DNA from: F23-D06 sp045130275
GTDB taxonomy: Bacteria; Bacteroidota; Bacteroidia; Bacteroidales; WCHB1-69
Reading direction: 5' to 3'
Length of the DNA stretch: 64,000 nt
NCBI GenBank assembly: GCA_045130275.1
Contig: JBGUPL010000029.1
Span: 49,824-113,823, forward strand
Shown here: piece by piece, positions 8,618 to 18,446 of the stretch
Position numbering within the stretch: position 1 is the stretch's first letter
How the letters are laid out: each line of letters opens with the position of its first letter
The notes under the pieces: generated by a model
Told to the model about the DNA's origin: nothing
Database searches by the model: none
What the model saw: the letters and a program-made list of their open reading frames with translations, nothing else
Made by a program: the position numbers and the translations under genes

Positions 8618-11083
8618 ATGACACAGCTTGGAAATGTCGCAACGAAGTCTTTCTTTATCTCGTTTTTAATCTTAGTTTGCTCGTTTACAGTGTTTTCCCA
8701 GAACACAGTCTCGGGCACGTTGCAGGATGCGAATTCCGGCAATCCGGTGCAGTACGCCAATGTGAGTCTGTTGCGGCAGTCAGACAGCGTGCTCGTGAGC
8801 CACACTTTTGCCAACGACAAAGGTGTCTTCGAGTTGCAGATGGTGCCCAACGGCAATTATCGTATGGTTGTCTATTTTGTTGGTTATGAGACTTTTGAAC
8901 AAAATCTTAGCGTAACTAAAAATATGGATTTGGGTACCCTGAAGATTACGCCGGGCACCATGACCATCGGCGAGGTGACGGTGAAGGGTGAGCGGCCTCT
9001 CTTTGCTGTGGATGGGGAGAAAACCTACTACAACACGGCCGAGGATCCATCTGTCCAGACCGGTACCGCCTCCGACGTGCTGCAGAACGCGCCGGGAGTC
9101 TCCGTTGATGTGGAGGGTAACGTCACCCTGCGCGGCACTTCCAGCGTGGAGATCTGGATCAACGACAAACCTTCGCACATGAATGCCGAGAACCTCAAGA
9201 CCTACCTCCAGCAAATGCCCGCCAACAGCATCGATCACGTGGAGGTCATCACCAACCCGTCGGCGCGTTACGGTTCCAAAGCCGACGGCATCATCAACAT
9301 CGTGACCACCACCAAGGTGATGAGGAACCAATTCATCAGTTTCGGCGCCAACGCCTCCATCAAACCTTATGCAAGTCCTTGGATTTCATACGTTTGGAGC
9401 AACGAGAAACTCTCCATCAACCTATACAGCAACTTCTCCTATTCGATGGATCGATACCGGAATATGTCTGACATCACCATTTTCCAACCCGGACTGGAAG
9501 GCCGTGACACCGTGAGTTTCGAGAAGGACTCCACCTATTCCAAAGGCCACAATTTCGGAGGCGGACTCCATTTCAACCTTGATTATGAGATTGACAGCAT
9601 GAACACTATTTCGTTGTGGAGCGGTTTTTGGCCGAATATGCGCAACTTCAACGGCTATTCCGAGACCAATCGTGAAATGTTCATAGACAATTCCCTGACT
9701 CATTACAAAACGTCATCGCCCAGCAGAAGTAAAAGCCATTGGGCGGGTTTCGGGTTCTATTACCAGCACAATTTCGACCGAAATGGACACAACCTCTCCT
9801 TGGATGTCAATGGAAGTAGCTGGGGATGGGGAAATGTTGGCAAAACCGAAAAAATCTTCCTCTCGCCAGTCGAATACACACGGTCGATGGACGAAACAAA
9901 CCGCAGTGGCTCTTTTGATGCAAACGCCGAATTGACCTACAACCGTCCGTACTCCGAAAAGGGTGAGATTTCAGTCGGTTATTACGGAGGGTTCACGCTC
10001 TCGCACGAGCTCGACCATTTGGACACACTGAACGAAGGGGTTTGGGTGAGAGATGAGATGCGCAGCTACAAGAGCCGGTCTCCGGAAATCGAGAACCAGG
10101 TGTTCTTCACTTTGCAGCATAAATTCGGCAATTTCACGATCAAGCCCGGCGTGCGGTTCGAGCACACCTACACCACTATCCTGTATCCCGAAATCGTGCC
10201 TGACACCTTTGCCGTGCGGCGGCACTTCTTCCACGTGCGCCCGTCATTGCACCTGTCGTACCGCACCAAGTCGATGCACAACTTCCGACTCAGCTACACC
10301 TTCCGCAGCAGCAATCCCAGTGCCGAGCAGCTCACCCGCTTTGTCTCCTACGAAGAAGAGAGTTTCTACAGCGGCAATCCCGACCTGAACTCCATTCTAA
10401 CGCATTCTGTAGAAGCAGGTTGGCAGAAGTATTGGGCGAAGTACGGCTCTTTAGGCGTCACGCTCTACTATCGTGCCAAAACCCGGGACATCGAACAGAT
10501 CACGGTGCCCGCCTACCACGACCTTTACGGCCGCCTGGTTTCTTTCGGTTATCCCGTAAACGTGGGCAAGGCGATGAACACAGGCTTGGAAGTCAACACC
10601 ATGTACCGCCCGAACGCCATGTTCAACATACGCCTCTATGCCAACGTCTATCATCGTTATATAGAAACAATGTATGACAACGAGCTCTACAAGCAACAGA
10701 TGTGGTCTTACAGTTTCAATATGAGTTTATGGGCTAAGTTGTGGAAACGCTTGGAAATCAATGTTTCCGGTTATTACGGTTCGCCTTCTATTTCCCTCTT
10801 CAGCAGCACTCACGCCCATTACAGCATCAACGCCGGTCTGCGTTGCGACTTCTTCGACAAGAAACTCTCCATCTATCTGAATGCCAACGATATCTTCAAC
10901 TGGAACAGTTGGGGGTACGACAACGACAGCCCTTACTACGTGTCGCACGGCACTTTCAAGTACAATTCCCGCACAGTTGCGTTGGGCTTCACCCTGCGTT
11001 TCGGCAAGATGGAGTTAGAGAACCAGGCACGCCAAGGCGCGGCCAGCGAAAGCAGCGGACAAGGTGGCCAAGGAGGTATGTAA
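8618..11083 (+). CDS. Outer membrane beta-barrel protein (TonB-receptor-like, OMP_b-brl_3)
   Basis: An 821-residue outer membrane protein. A signal peptide (about 1-28, ending VFSQ) leads to a carboxypeptidase regulatory-like beta-sandwich (about 30-110) and a plug-like domain (about 125-230; NAPGVSVDVEGNVTLRGT, VEVITNPSARY). A long barrel of the OMP_b-brl_3 type (about 380-815) follows. The tail after the last strand is Gln/Gly/Ser-rich, as is common in this family. Ligand is unknown. It has its own promoter, and no SusD-like partner is adjacent, so it is not a classical Sus pair. It resembles the 41039-43618 gene in architecture. Confidence 0.85.
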   Translation: MTQLGNVATKSFFISFLILVCSFTVFSQNTVSGTLQDANSGNPVQYANVSLLRQSDSVLVSHTFANDKGVFELQMVPNGNYRMVVYFVGYETFEQNLSVTKNMDLGTLKITPGTMTIGEVTVKGERPLFAVDGEKTYYNTAEDPSVQTGTASDVLQNAPGVSVDVEGNVTLRGTSSVEIWINDKPSHMNAENLKTYLQQMPANSIDHVEVITNPSARYGSKADGIINIVTTTKVMRNQFISFGANASIKPYASPWISYVWSNEKLSINLYSNFSYSMDRYRNMSDITIFQPGLEGRDTVSFEKDSTYSKGHNFGGGLHFNLDYEIDSMNTISLWSGFWPNMRNFNGYSETNREMFIDNSLTHYKTSSPSRSKSHWAGFGFYYQHNFDRNGHNLSLDVNGSSWGWGNVGKTEKIFLSPVEYTRSMDETNRSGSFDANAELTYNRPYSEKGEISVGYYGGFTLSHELDHLDTLNEGVWVRDEMRSYKSRSPEIENQVFFTLQHKFGNFTIKPGVRFEHTYTTILYPEIVPDTFAVRRHFFHVRPSLHLSYRTKSMHNFRLSYTFRSSNPSAEQLTRFVSYEEESFYSGNPDLNSILTHSVEAGWQKYWAKYGSLGVTLYYRAKTRDIEQITVPAYHDLYGRLVSFGYPVNVGKAMNTGLEVNTMYRPNAMFNIRLYANVYHRYIETMYDNELYKQQMWSYSFNMSLWAKLWKRLEINVSGYYGSPSISLFSSTHAHYSINAGLRCDFFDKKLSIYLNANDIFNWNSWGYDNDSPYYVSHGTFKYNSRTVALGFTLRFGKMELENQARQGAASESSGQGGQGGM

Positions 11084-11112
11084 TTAAGTGTGAATGACGC
11101 AGGTATGCGTTA

Positions 11113-12288
11113 TCAGTGGAGTATTTTGCATTTGGTCTCCTGATCCAGTGCCAGATAATCGTCAATGGATTTCGGCTTTGCTGCAGGTGCGGAAGACAAA
11201 GCTGTTTCGATGATTCTTGGAATATCGGTGAATTTGATTTTTCCGTCCATAAACATTCGTACGGCAGCTTCATTGGCGGCGTTCATCACGCAGGGCATGC
11301 CGCCGCCGGCAGCTGATGCCTTGTATGCCATATTTAAGCACGGAAATACCTCCCTGTCAGGCTTCTCGAATGTTAGGGTGGCATATCTTGCGAAGTCAAG
11401 TCTTTCGTATGGCAGCGGAAGTCTGAGCGGGTAGGTGAGGGCGTATTGGATGGGCAGCCGCATGTCGGGGACACCGAGTTGCGCTTTCACCGATCCGTCT
11501 TCGAACTGCACCATGGAGTGGATGACCGACTGCGGATGCACCAGCACGTCGATTTTCTCCAACGGCATGTTGAACAACCATTTGGCCTCGATGACCTCCA
11601 ATCCTTTGTTCATCAGCGATGCGCTGTCGATGGTCACTTTCGGGCCCATGCTCCAGTTGGGATGCTTGAGGGCATTCTGCAGGGTGACCGTTTCCAGTTG
11701 CTCTTTGGTATATCCACGGAATGCGCCGCCGGAAGCGGTAATGATGAGTTTTTCCACGGGGTTGAAGTGTTCGCCCGCGAGGCATTGGAAAATCGCCGAG
11801 TGCTCTGAATCCACAGGCAACACGGGGGCATTATGCTCCTTCGCGGTGCGCATGATGAGCTCGCCCGCCACTACGAGGGTCTCCTTGTTCGCAATGGCCA
11901 AAGGTGTGCCGCACGACACGGTGCGGAAAGCCGGCTTGAGTCCCGCGATGCCCACGATGCACGACAGCACCATATCGACGCAGTCCATTTCGCACACGTC
12001 GCACAAGGATTCCTCGCCGCAGAAGACTTTCACGTCCTCGTCGGCAAGCGCCTCTTTCACCTTGCGGTAAGCCTCTTCCTGCACCACTACCACGATGTTG
12101 GGGCGGTACTTCTTCGCTTGCTCGATGAGCAGATCCGCACTGGAATTGGCTGCGATGATTTCCAGCTGTAACAACTCGGGATGGAGCGCGATGACCTCCA
12201 ACGCCTGCGTGCCCATTGAGCCCGTCGAGCCGAGGACGGCGATGCGACGGGGGTGGTTTTCTGCTTGCTTGTATGTTTCTGTGTTCAT
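11113..12288 (-). CDS. dxr: 1-deoxy-D-xylulose-5-phosphate reductoisomerase
   Basis: Second step of the non-mevalonate isoprenoid pathway: NADPH-dependent conversion of DXP to MEP. The 391 residues carry the NADPH-binding LGSTGSMGTQALEV at 19-32 and the central SGGAFRG, PKVTIDSASLMNKGLE and HPQSVIHSMV blocks holding metal and substrate ligands. Length is standard. The start is the first ATG after an iterated-word spacer. It is transcribed on the minus strand with adk upstream across 144 bp of tract DNA. Confidence 0.97.
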   Translation of the reverse strand: MNTETYKQAENHPRRIAVLGSTGSMGTQALEVIALHPELLQLEIIAANSSADLLIEQAKKYRPNIVVVVQEEAYRKVKEALADEDVKVFCGEESLCDVCEMDCVDMVLSCIVGIAGLKPAFRTVSCGTPLAIANKETLVVAGELIMRTAKEHNAPVLPVDSEHSAIFQCLAGEHFNPVEKLIITASGGAFRGYTKEQLETVTLQNALKHPNWSMGPKVTIDSASLMNKGLEVIEAKWLFNMPLEKIDVLVHPQSVIHSMVQFEDGSVKAQLGVPDMRLPIQYALTYPLRLPLPYERLDFARYATLTFEKPDREVFPCLNMAYKASAAGGGMPCVMNAANEAAVRMFMDGKIKFTDIPRIIETALSSAPAAKPKSIDDYLALDQETKCKILH

Positions 12289-12432
12289 ATAACTAACTAT
12301 GACTAATGACTTAAACTTAGACTTTGGCTATTAGCTATTGGCTGTTGGCTGATGGATAGTAGCCATTTGTACGTAATTATTCCCTAATTACAAGTCCTAA
12401 ACTCCAAAGTCTCAAGTCTCAAGTCTCGAGTC
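12289..12432. repeat. Iterated-word tract between adk and dxr
   Basis: The spacer is built from words such as ACTAACTATGACTAATGAC, GCTATTAGCTATTGGCTGTTGGC (split here as GCTATTAG / CTATTGG / CTGTTGGC) and AAGTCTCAAGTCTC. These words also occur at 13090-13160, 38730-38810 and 49054-49197. No ORF or terminator hairpin is evident. Confidence 0.75.
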
Positions 12433-13011
12433 CTATAAAGATTCCACCACCTTGCAGATGTCGGCGAACACGTGCTCGATATCCTGCATGCCGTTGATTT
12501 CCACCAGCTTGCCTTGTTTCTGGTAGTATTCCACGAGCGGCATGGTCTGGGCGAAGAAGTTTTCCACGCGGGCCTTGACGGTGGCGGGGGTGTCGTCGGC
12601 GCGTTGCTCGATTTCGGCGCGTTTGAGAATGCGTTTCTGCACCTCTTCCATTTCCACCTTCAGGTAGATGACTTTGGTGATGTCGAGGTTGTTGAAGAAG
12701 CTCTTGTCGTCGAGCATCTCGGCCTGTTTGATGGTGCGCGGTACGCCGTCGAAGATAAAGCCCTTGGCGTCAGCGTGTTTCTCGATATGATTGCGCAACA
12801 TGCCGAGGGTGATGTCATCGGGACAAAGGTCGCCGCGGTTGATGATTTCCTGCGCCTTCAAGCCCAGCGGGGTCTTGTGGGAGATCTCATAACGGAACAG
12901 GTCACCGGTGGAAACGTGTTCAAGTTGGAATTTCTCGGCCATCTGTTTGGCCTGGGTGCCTTTCCCGCTGCCGGGGGCACCGAACATGACGAGGGTGATT
13001 TGGTTGCTCAT
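12433..13011 (-). CDS. adk: Adenylate kinase
   Basis: Catalyses ATP + AMP = 2 ADP; cytoplasmic. The 192 residues contain the P-loop GAPGSGKGT at 11-19, the AMP-binding STGDLFR, GFIFDGVPRT (most homologues have FPRT, here VPRT) and the LID region near RAEIEQRADD. It is a short-LID form without zinc-binding cysteines. Hpt lies just upstream on the same strand, an arrangement common in Bacteroidales. Confidence 0.97.
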   Translation of the reverse strand: MSNQITLVMFGAPGSGKGTQAKQMAEKFQLEHVSTGDLFRYEISHKTPLGLKAQEIINRGDLCPDDITLGMLRNHIEKHADAKGFIFDGVPRTIKQAEMLDDKSFFNNLDITKVIYLKVEMEEVQKRILKRAEIEQRADDTPATVKARVENFFAQTMPLVEYYQKQGKLVEINGMQDIEHVFADICKVVESL

Positions 13012-13160
13012 ATTGTGATAATTAAGAATTCAGAATTAAAAATTAAGAATGAAGAATAGTGATTCGTGAGCAGTGAATAGTGAATTGTCATTAGTCTAAG
13101 TCTATGTCATTAGTTTAAGTCACTTATAAAAGCTAAAAGCCAATAGCTAATAGCCAAAAA
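13012..13160. repeat. Iterated-word tract between hpt and adk
   Basis: A mosaic of AATTAAGAATGAAGAAT, GTGAGCAGTGAATAGTGAATTG, TTAGTCTAAGTCTATG and AGCTAAAAGCCAATAGCTAATAGCC words. It combines in one place four word families that occur separately elsewhere in the window. Confidence 0.75.
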
Positions 13161-13700
13161 CTAACTACAGACTTGATAGATGTCAGGAAGATTCCGGCCG
13201 TAACCGTCGTAGTCGAGACCGCGGCCGACAACGAACTTGTTGGGAATGTTGATCCCCACATAATGGACGGGCAGTTCCCCTTTGTAGGCATCGGGTTTCA
13301 TCGTCATAGTGGCGATGCGCACATCCTTGGCACCAGCGTCCATGAGCATTTGGTGCAGATGACGGTAAGTGGCGCCGGTATCGACGATGTCTTCAAGGAT
13401 GAGGATGCGTTTGCCGCGCACATCTTCGTTGAGACCGATGAGGTTGTTGATGTTGCCGGTGCATTCGGTGCCGCTGTAGGATGAGAGCTTCACGCAGGTG
13501 ATACGGCAGGGGAAATCCAGCTGCTTCAGCAAATCCACGGCGAAAACGATGGCTCCGTTGAGGGTGATCAGCAGAATCGGGTCGTCGTAGCGGTATTCCA
13601 ACATGATTTCAGCTGCCACCCGAGAGATGGCTGTGTCAATTTCATTGGATGGAATGTATTTGACAAAAGTTTTGTCCAAAAGGGTGACTTTTTCGCTCAT
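13161..13700 (-). CDS. hpt: Hypoxanthine phosphoribosyltransferase
   Basis: Purine salvage: converts hypoxanthine (and often guanine) with PRPP to the nucleotide. The 179 residues show the type I PRTase signature ILEDIVDTGAT (acidic pair Glu103-Asp104), the flexible-loop region around SSYSGTEC and the C-terminal VVGRGLDYDGYGRNLPDIY. Start 13700 (MSEK) was chosen; an upstream in-frame ATG at 13724 lies within 6 bp of the -7 element and would leave almost no leader. Confidence 0.95.
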   Translation of the reverse strand: MSEKVTLLDKTFVKYIPSNEIDTAISRVAAEIMLEYRYDDPILLITLNGAIVFAVDLLKQLDFPCRITCVKLSSYSGTECTGNINNLIGLNEDVRGKRILILEDIVDTGATYRHLHQMLMDAGAKDVRIATMTMKPDAYKGELPVHYVGINIPNKFVVGRGLDYDGYGRNLPDIYQVCS

Positions 13701-13721
13701 ATCCACATTTTTTTGTGAGTG

Positions 13722-13729
13722 CAAAAGTA
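13722..13729 (-). promoter_or_regulatory. -7 promoter element of hpt
   Basis: On the minus strand this reads TACTTTTG, matching TAnnTTTG, about 22 bp before the hpt start. Confidence 0.7.
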
Positions 13730-13786
13730 CAATTTTTTTGTGATGTGTGAACAGCGAATCGCGATCAGTGAATTATGCATTATAAA

Positions 13787-16132
13787 TTAAAACCCACGAG
13801 TGGTACGGGCACTGCTGGGGATCACGCTGCTGCGCGGGCGCACTGAGCCGCTGGAAACAGGCCGCGCGGTGGTCGAGGCCGTGCTCTTGGAAGCGGAAGT
13901 GTGTGTGCTGCCGGTGGAGGGTTTGGAGCTGGAAGAGGGAATTGTTCCTGATGTGGGCTTGGATCCCGAGACTGGTTTGCTGCCGGAGGTAGGGACGTTT
14001 GTCTTCGGCGTGGCGGGCTTCTCAGCCGCTGGCGGAACGTTCGCCTGCGCCACAGGTTCTCCACCGCCACTGTATCGCTTGTAGTTCGTGGTGCTACCCA
14101 CACGGCTGATCCGCGAGGAGATGTTGTGACCGCCGGTGGTGAGGAGATCGTTGTAGGTTACGATGACCGATGGCGTTTTCAGGTATCGGCCGCCGCTGTT
14201 GCGCAGACTGCCGACATAGTAATCCCGTACCTTCGCCAGGTCGATTCCCAACAAGGTCAGGTTGTTCTTGCCTATGTGCCGCAACAGGTTGTTGATTTTC
14301 TGTGCCCGCAACATCCGGTCGTAAGTTTCACGGCTGTTAACGGTTGAGCCGCGCGGATAGGCCAAATAGCGAGCCAATATCGTGTATTCCTCCTCGGAAA
14401 GCCCCTTCAACATCGAACGCACCCCTCGGAATTCCTCAACCAAAGACCTCTTCTCGTTCTGGTTGACGTCCCGGTAGATGTTCTGTGTGTGTTCGTCGGT
14501 ATAAGTGAAATTGTATTCGCGCTCGTTCTGCCGCAACTGCTTGTTGACCTGCTCCTCGCCGTATGTAGTGAAATGAAGGGAGGCAAGCGAATCGGAAACA
14601 GCGTCTATCTGGCTGTCGGTCAGATTTTTGAGCATATCCATCAAATCGCGGCAGGGCTTGGCCAACAGATAAGGTTTGTTGGCAGGGAAAGCGGGATGCA
14701 ACAGTTTCCCTTTGTAGGTAATCCCGTTGTCCATAAACAGCTGATATAGCGCGACATACTGCACCACACGGGCTATGTCGGTGTTGCCGACGCGGGCGAA
14801 ATAGTTGCCCGCCTGCCGCTCGTATTGCGACCCTGCGCTGACACCGCTGTTCTGCGAACGGAAATAGGAGACCGGCAGTGCCCCCGTGCGGTTGAGCGTG
14901 TATATCGTATATTCGGGCAGATCGATGGCGTACATCGTGTTGGCGGTGTTCCAGTTATATACCAACTCGCTGAGTCCCAGTTTTTTGAAAAGCGGGCGGT
15001 CGAATGGAAAACGCCCTGGGGATGGATAGTGGTAACTTGCTTCTTGGATAGTGCCGTTTTCCGACCAGTCCTTGAGCAGCACGTCGGTGATGGTGAGAAG
15101 ATGTCCCAACTCGGTGTTCTCCAACTCGCGACTGAGGTAAGTGGGACACCAGTCGCGGCCGTTGCCCATCTTGCCGGCCATGCAGTCGTTGACATCGAGG
15201 CTTTGCGAGAGTTCCTTGCTGCTGATGGAGGCGATGAGAAGGACGGTTTCCACGCGCAGAGGCGGCAGCACCTCCAACGGGGTTTCGCGCTCGCGCCCGA
15301 TGACCACCAATGTGGCAGAATCCCGCAAGGCGCCGAGGACAAGGTCCGCATCCAGCGCGAACCGGTGAATGTCGCCCGCTTGCTCGAAGAGGTCACTGTC
15401 ACGACGGATGCTCCAAGCCACCAATCCCGGTTCCCGGCTGAAGAACACCCCGCGCCGCTGTTGCTGAAACATGTCGCTGACAGTCAAGTTGTTGGCTGTG
15501 TCGCTTTCGTCAATAAAAGCTTCCCCTGCGGCAAAGAACCAGTCGTCGAACTCGCCCAACGTAATCTGGTAGTCCAGATTGCCCTGGGTGAAATATTGAC
15601 GTTTTGAACCCTCCAACAGGTTGAGGGCGTTGGGCTTATAGTCGGAGAGGAATTGTTGTTTGGAGATTTTGGCCACCAGATTGTCGAGGTTTTCGGTGGT
15701 GGCGTTGCCCAACACGATGGCCAGGTCGGTGACATGTCCGTCATAGCCGATTTTGAAAACCCGCTGCGAGGTCTGATGGGTGAACTTGCCGCAAATTGAC
15801 TCGATGCTGTCAGGTTCGAGAAACGGTGCTGGTTCGGCGAGGAGGATAATGCGGCTGCTGTCGGAGAAAGTGGCGGTGGCGATGGTCTGGTAGTGCATCC
15901 GGAAATGTTGCCGGAAGTCGTTATAGAGCGAATCCAACTTCTGGAAGGCCATGGTGGATGCCAAATCCACATTTTGGTTAGGGATAAACTCTTTCTTGAG
16001 GATGACGGCGGTCTGTTGCCGGACGCTCTCCGCCAGCTTGGTGCGCCGCCCGAAAACGGCGAACAACCCCACCGCAAGGAGAACCGCCCCGCCGATGATG
16101 ATTGCCGTTCTTTTGCTCTTCCAGTTCTTCAT
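13787..16132 (-). CDS. Membrane-anchored protein of unknown function with Ser/Thr/Pro tail
   Basis: A 781-residue protein I do not recognise. A short basic start is followed by one hydrophobic helix (about 8-28), so it is probably anchored in the inner membrane with the bulk outside. The middle (about 40-650) is a mixed alpha/beta globular region without a motif I know. The last 100 residues are low-complexity Ser, Thr, Pro and Lys with repeated SGSKP-like units, typical of a disordered or cell-wall-spanning stalk. It starts 8 bp after the trmH-like gene and is the last gene of the dnaB operon. It is distinct from the DUF3352 proteins I remember. Confidence 0.7.
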   Translation of the reverse strand: MKNWKSKRTAIIIGGAVLLAVGLFAVFGRRTKLAESVRQQTAVILKKEFIPNQNVDLASTMAFQKLDSLYNDFRQHFRMHYQTIATATFSDSSRIILLAEPAPFLEPDSIESICGKFTHQTSQRVFKIGYDGHVTDLAIVLGNATTENLDNLVAKISKQQFLSDYKPNALNLLEGSKRQYFTQGNLDYQITLGEFDDWFFAAGEAFIDESDTANNLTVSDMFQQQRRGVFFSREPGLVAWSIRRDSDLFEQAGDIHRFALDADLVLGALRDSATLVVIGRERETPLEVLPPLRVETVLLIASISSKELSQSLDVNDCMAGKMGNGRDWCPTYLSRELENTELGHLLTITDVLLKDWSENGTIQEASYHYPSPGRFPFDRPLFKKLGLSELVYNWNTANTMYAIDLPEYTIYTLNRTGALPVSYFRSQNSGVSAGSQYERQAGNYFARVGNTDIARVVQYVALYQLFMDNGITYKGKLLHPAFPANKPYLLAKPCRDLMDMLKNLTDSQIDAVSDSLASLHFTTYGEEQVNKQLRQNEREYNFTYTDEHTQNIYRDVNQNEKRSLVEEFRGVRSMLKGLSEEEYTILARYLAYPRGSTVNSRETYDRMLRAQKINNLLRHIGKNNLTLLGIDLAKVRDYYVGSLRNSGGRYLKTPSVIVTYNDLLTTGGHNISSRISRVGSTTNYKRYSGGGEPVAQANVPPAAEKPATPKTNVPTSGSKPVSGSKPTSGTIPSSSSKPSTGSTHTSASKSTASTTARPVSSGSVRPRSSVIPSSARTTRGF

Positions 16133-16140
16133 TCCACCAA

Positions 16141-16680
16141 TTACAAATTCCTAATTCCTAATTGAAAAACCGCTTCCCACAGCACGATTCCCGTGGCCAC
16201 GGCGACGTTCAGCGAGTGTTTGGTGCCGAACTGCGGGATTTCAATGGCGGCATCGCACAACGGAAGCAGACCTTCGGAGATGCCGAACACCTCGTTGCCC
16301 ACAAAAAGGGCAATCTTCCCGTATTTGGCAAAATCGAAATCCTGCAACATGACGGAGGTGTCGGTTTGTTCCACTAATATGACGGCATAACCATCTGATT
16401 TTAATTCTTTTGCAAGTTCAAGTACATCTTCTTTGTATCTCCACTCGACGCTTTCGGTAGCACCTAGAGCCGTCTTGCTGATCTCCTTCTGCGGTGGTGT
16501 GGCCGTGATCCCGCACAAGTAGAGCTTTTCGATGTTGAAGGCGTCGCACGTGCGGAACGCGGAACCCACGTTGTGCATACTGCGGATATTGTCAAGCACC
16601 AGCACCATCGGCGCCTTCGCTTGTCTCTTGAACTCCTCCGGGGTCACCCGCCCCAATTCCTCCATACTCAACTTTTTCAT
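16141..16680 (-). CDS. TrmH/SpoU-family RNA 2'-O-methyltransferase
   Basis: A 179-residue SPOUT methyltransferase that should transfer a methyl group from SAM to a ribose 2'-OH in tRNA or rRNA. The three family motifs are present: NIRSMHNVGSAFRTCDAF (Asn37, Arg43), FVGNEVFGIS near 125-134, and the knot loop SLNVAVATGIVLWE near the C-terminus. It lacks an N-terminal substrate-binding extension, so the target RNA cannot be assigned. It lies between dnaB and the unknown 781-residue protein, probably in one transcript. Confidence 0.88.
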   Translation of the reverse strand: MKKLSMEELGRVTPEEFKRQAKAPMVLVLDNIRSMHNVGSAFRTCDAFNIEKLYLCGITATPPQKEISKTALGATESVEWRYKEDVLELAKELKSDGYAVILVEQTDTSVMLQDFDFAKYGKIALFVGNEVFGISEGLLPLCDAAIEIPQFGTKHSLNVAVATGIVLWEAVFQLGIRNL

Positions 16681-16789
16681 ATATCAATTATTCTACGTTA
16701 CTTTCTTCCATTCCGCCCGACGTTAGGAGGGCGGAATCTCCGACTTGCAAATGCACGTGATTGTCGAGACGATGTGTACCGTGTCTCTG

Positions 16790-18373
16790 TTAAAACGCGA
16801 AATCGTCCTCATACCCTTGCTGCGCCGGGTCGTTGCTTGCGCCACCACCATCGTCACCATTGACCGCGCTGTCATAATATTGGGCGGAGAAGTTCTCGTT
16901 TGGAGTGATGCCTGCACCTGGGGAAACGTAGTTCCCGCCGTCTCCGAACGAACCTTCGCTCACATCGCAGAATTTCGTGAATTGGCTCTGGAAGCGTACT
17001 TTGATGTTGCCGGTGCTGCCATGGCGGTTTTTCTCGAACATGATTTCGGCCATGCCGTCGGCAGGGGTGTTGTCCTCGAAAGTGTCCAGATGGTAGTATT
17101 CAGGACGGTAGATGAAGAGCACCATGTCGGCATCCTGCTCGATGGAGCCGGACTCGCGCAAGTCGGAAAGCATCGGGCGTTTGGATCCGCCACGAGTTTC
17201 CACGGCACGGCTCAGCTGCGACAGTGCGATGACAGGGATGTTCAGCTCTTTGGCCAACGCTTTGAGGGATCGTGAGATGTAGCTGATTTCCTGCTCGCGG
17301 TTGCCGCCGTGCTTGGCGCTGTCGTTGCCGGCCTGCATCAATTGCAGGTAGTCGATGATGATCATTTGTATGTTGTATTTGTGCTTCAGACGACGGCATT
17401 TGGCGCGCAGATCGAAGACGGACAGCGCCGGGGTGTCGTCGATGATCAAGTTCGAGCTTTGCAGCCGGCCGACATTCTCCCAAATTTTCGACCATTCCAC
17501 ATCAGAAAGATTGCCTTTGGAAATATGGTCGGAAGGGATGCCCGACTCGATGGATAAAAGTCTGTGCACCAACTGGTCTGAGGACATTTCCAGTGAGAAG
17601 AAAGCGATGGGTTGGTCGTAATCGATGGCGGCGTTGCGAGCCACCGAAAGCACGAAGGAGGTCTTACCCATACCCGGTCGGGCGGCGAGGATCACCAGGT
17701 CGGACTTCTGCCATCCGCCGGTTTTCTCGTCGATGGCGCGGATACCGCAGGGCACGCCCTGCAACTCATCCTGGGACTCCCGGATTTCCTGCAGGTCGTC
17801 CAGCACCCGACTCACCACATCGCCAAGTTCCTTGCTGTCGCGGTGGAGATTGCTCTCCACGATGGAGAAGATTTTTGTCTCGGCCTCGTCAAGCAACTCC
17901 AGCACGTCGCGGCTCTCGTCGTAGGAGTCGGTCACGATGGTGTTGCACTGCTTGATGAGCTCCCGCAGGATGAATTTCTCCATCACGATGCGGGCGTGGT
18001 ATTCCACGTTGGCGGCGGAGTTCAGCCGGTTGGTCAGCCCCGCCACATAGGAGGCCCCTCCGGAGAGTTCCAACTGCTTGTTTTTCTTCAGTTGGTTGGT
18101 GACCGTCAGCACGTCAATGGGCTGCGAGGCCGAGAAAAGCTGACGTATTGCGGTGAATATCTGTTGGTTGGCTTCTACATAGAACATTTCGGGTCTCAGC
18201 ATGGCCAGCACTTCGGTCACGGCGTTGTCATCAATCATCAGGGCGCCGAGCACCGCCTCCTCGAACTCCACGGCCTGCGGGGTGAGCTTGCCGGTGGTGC
18301 CTAAGAGAGTGTCAATGCGGTTGTAGGACATTGTCCGTGAGGGTCGGTTTGTTGTAATCGTTTCGTTATCCAT
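16790..18373 (-). CDS. dnaB: Replicative DNA helicase
   Basis: Hexameric 5'-3' helicase that drives the replication fork. The 527 residues comprise an N-terminal DnaB domain (about 32-135), a linker, and the RecA-like C-terminal domain with Walker A ARPGMGKTS at 231-239, Walker B MIIIDYLQLM near 336-345, and the arginine-finger region RESGSIEQDADMV. A disordered Gly/Asp-rich tail of about 60 residues ends the protein. No intein is present, although dnaB is a common intein site. Met15 is an alternative start. A large palindrome lies just upstream. Confidence 0.97.
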   Translation of the reverse strand: MDNETITTNRPSRTMSYNRIDTLLGTTGKLTPQAVEFEEAVLGALMIDDNAVTEVLAMLRPEMFYVEANQQIFTAIRQLFSASQPIDVLTVTNQLKKNKQLELSGGASYVAGLTNRLNSAANVEYHARIVMEKFILRELIKQCNTIVTDSYDESRDVLELLDEAETKIFSIVESNLHRDSKELGDVVSRVLDDLQEIRESQDELQGVPCGIRAIDEKTGGWQKSDLVILAARPGMGKTSFVLSVARNAAIDYDQPIAFFSLEMSSDQLVHRLLSIESGIPSDHISKGNLSDVEWSKIWENVGRLQSSNLIIDDTPALSVFDLRAKCRRLKHKYNIQMIIIDYLQLMQAGNDSAKHGGNREQEISYISRSLKALAKELNIPVIALSQLSRAVETRGGSKRPMLSDLRESGSIEQDADMVLFIYRPEYYHLDTFEDNTPADGMAEIMFEKNRHGSTGNIKVRFQSQFTKFCDVSEGSFGDGGNYVSPGAGITPNENFSAQYYDSAVNGDDGGGASNDPAQQGYEDDFAF

Positions 18374-18446
18374 ATCTTACAAAGTTTGGTTTTTTACTCG
18401 TTCGGGGCGGCAAATATCCGAAATTTTGTGAGGGTCTCGCGGGTGA

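Noticed and set aside
16790..18373. Intein in dnaB
   Set aside because: The RecA-like domain is continuous and of normal length, with no splicing motifs.
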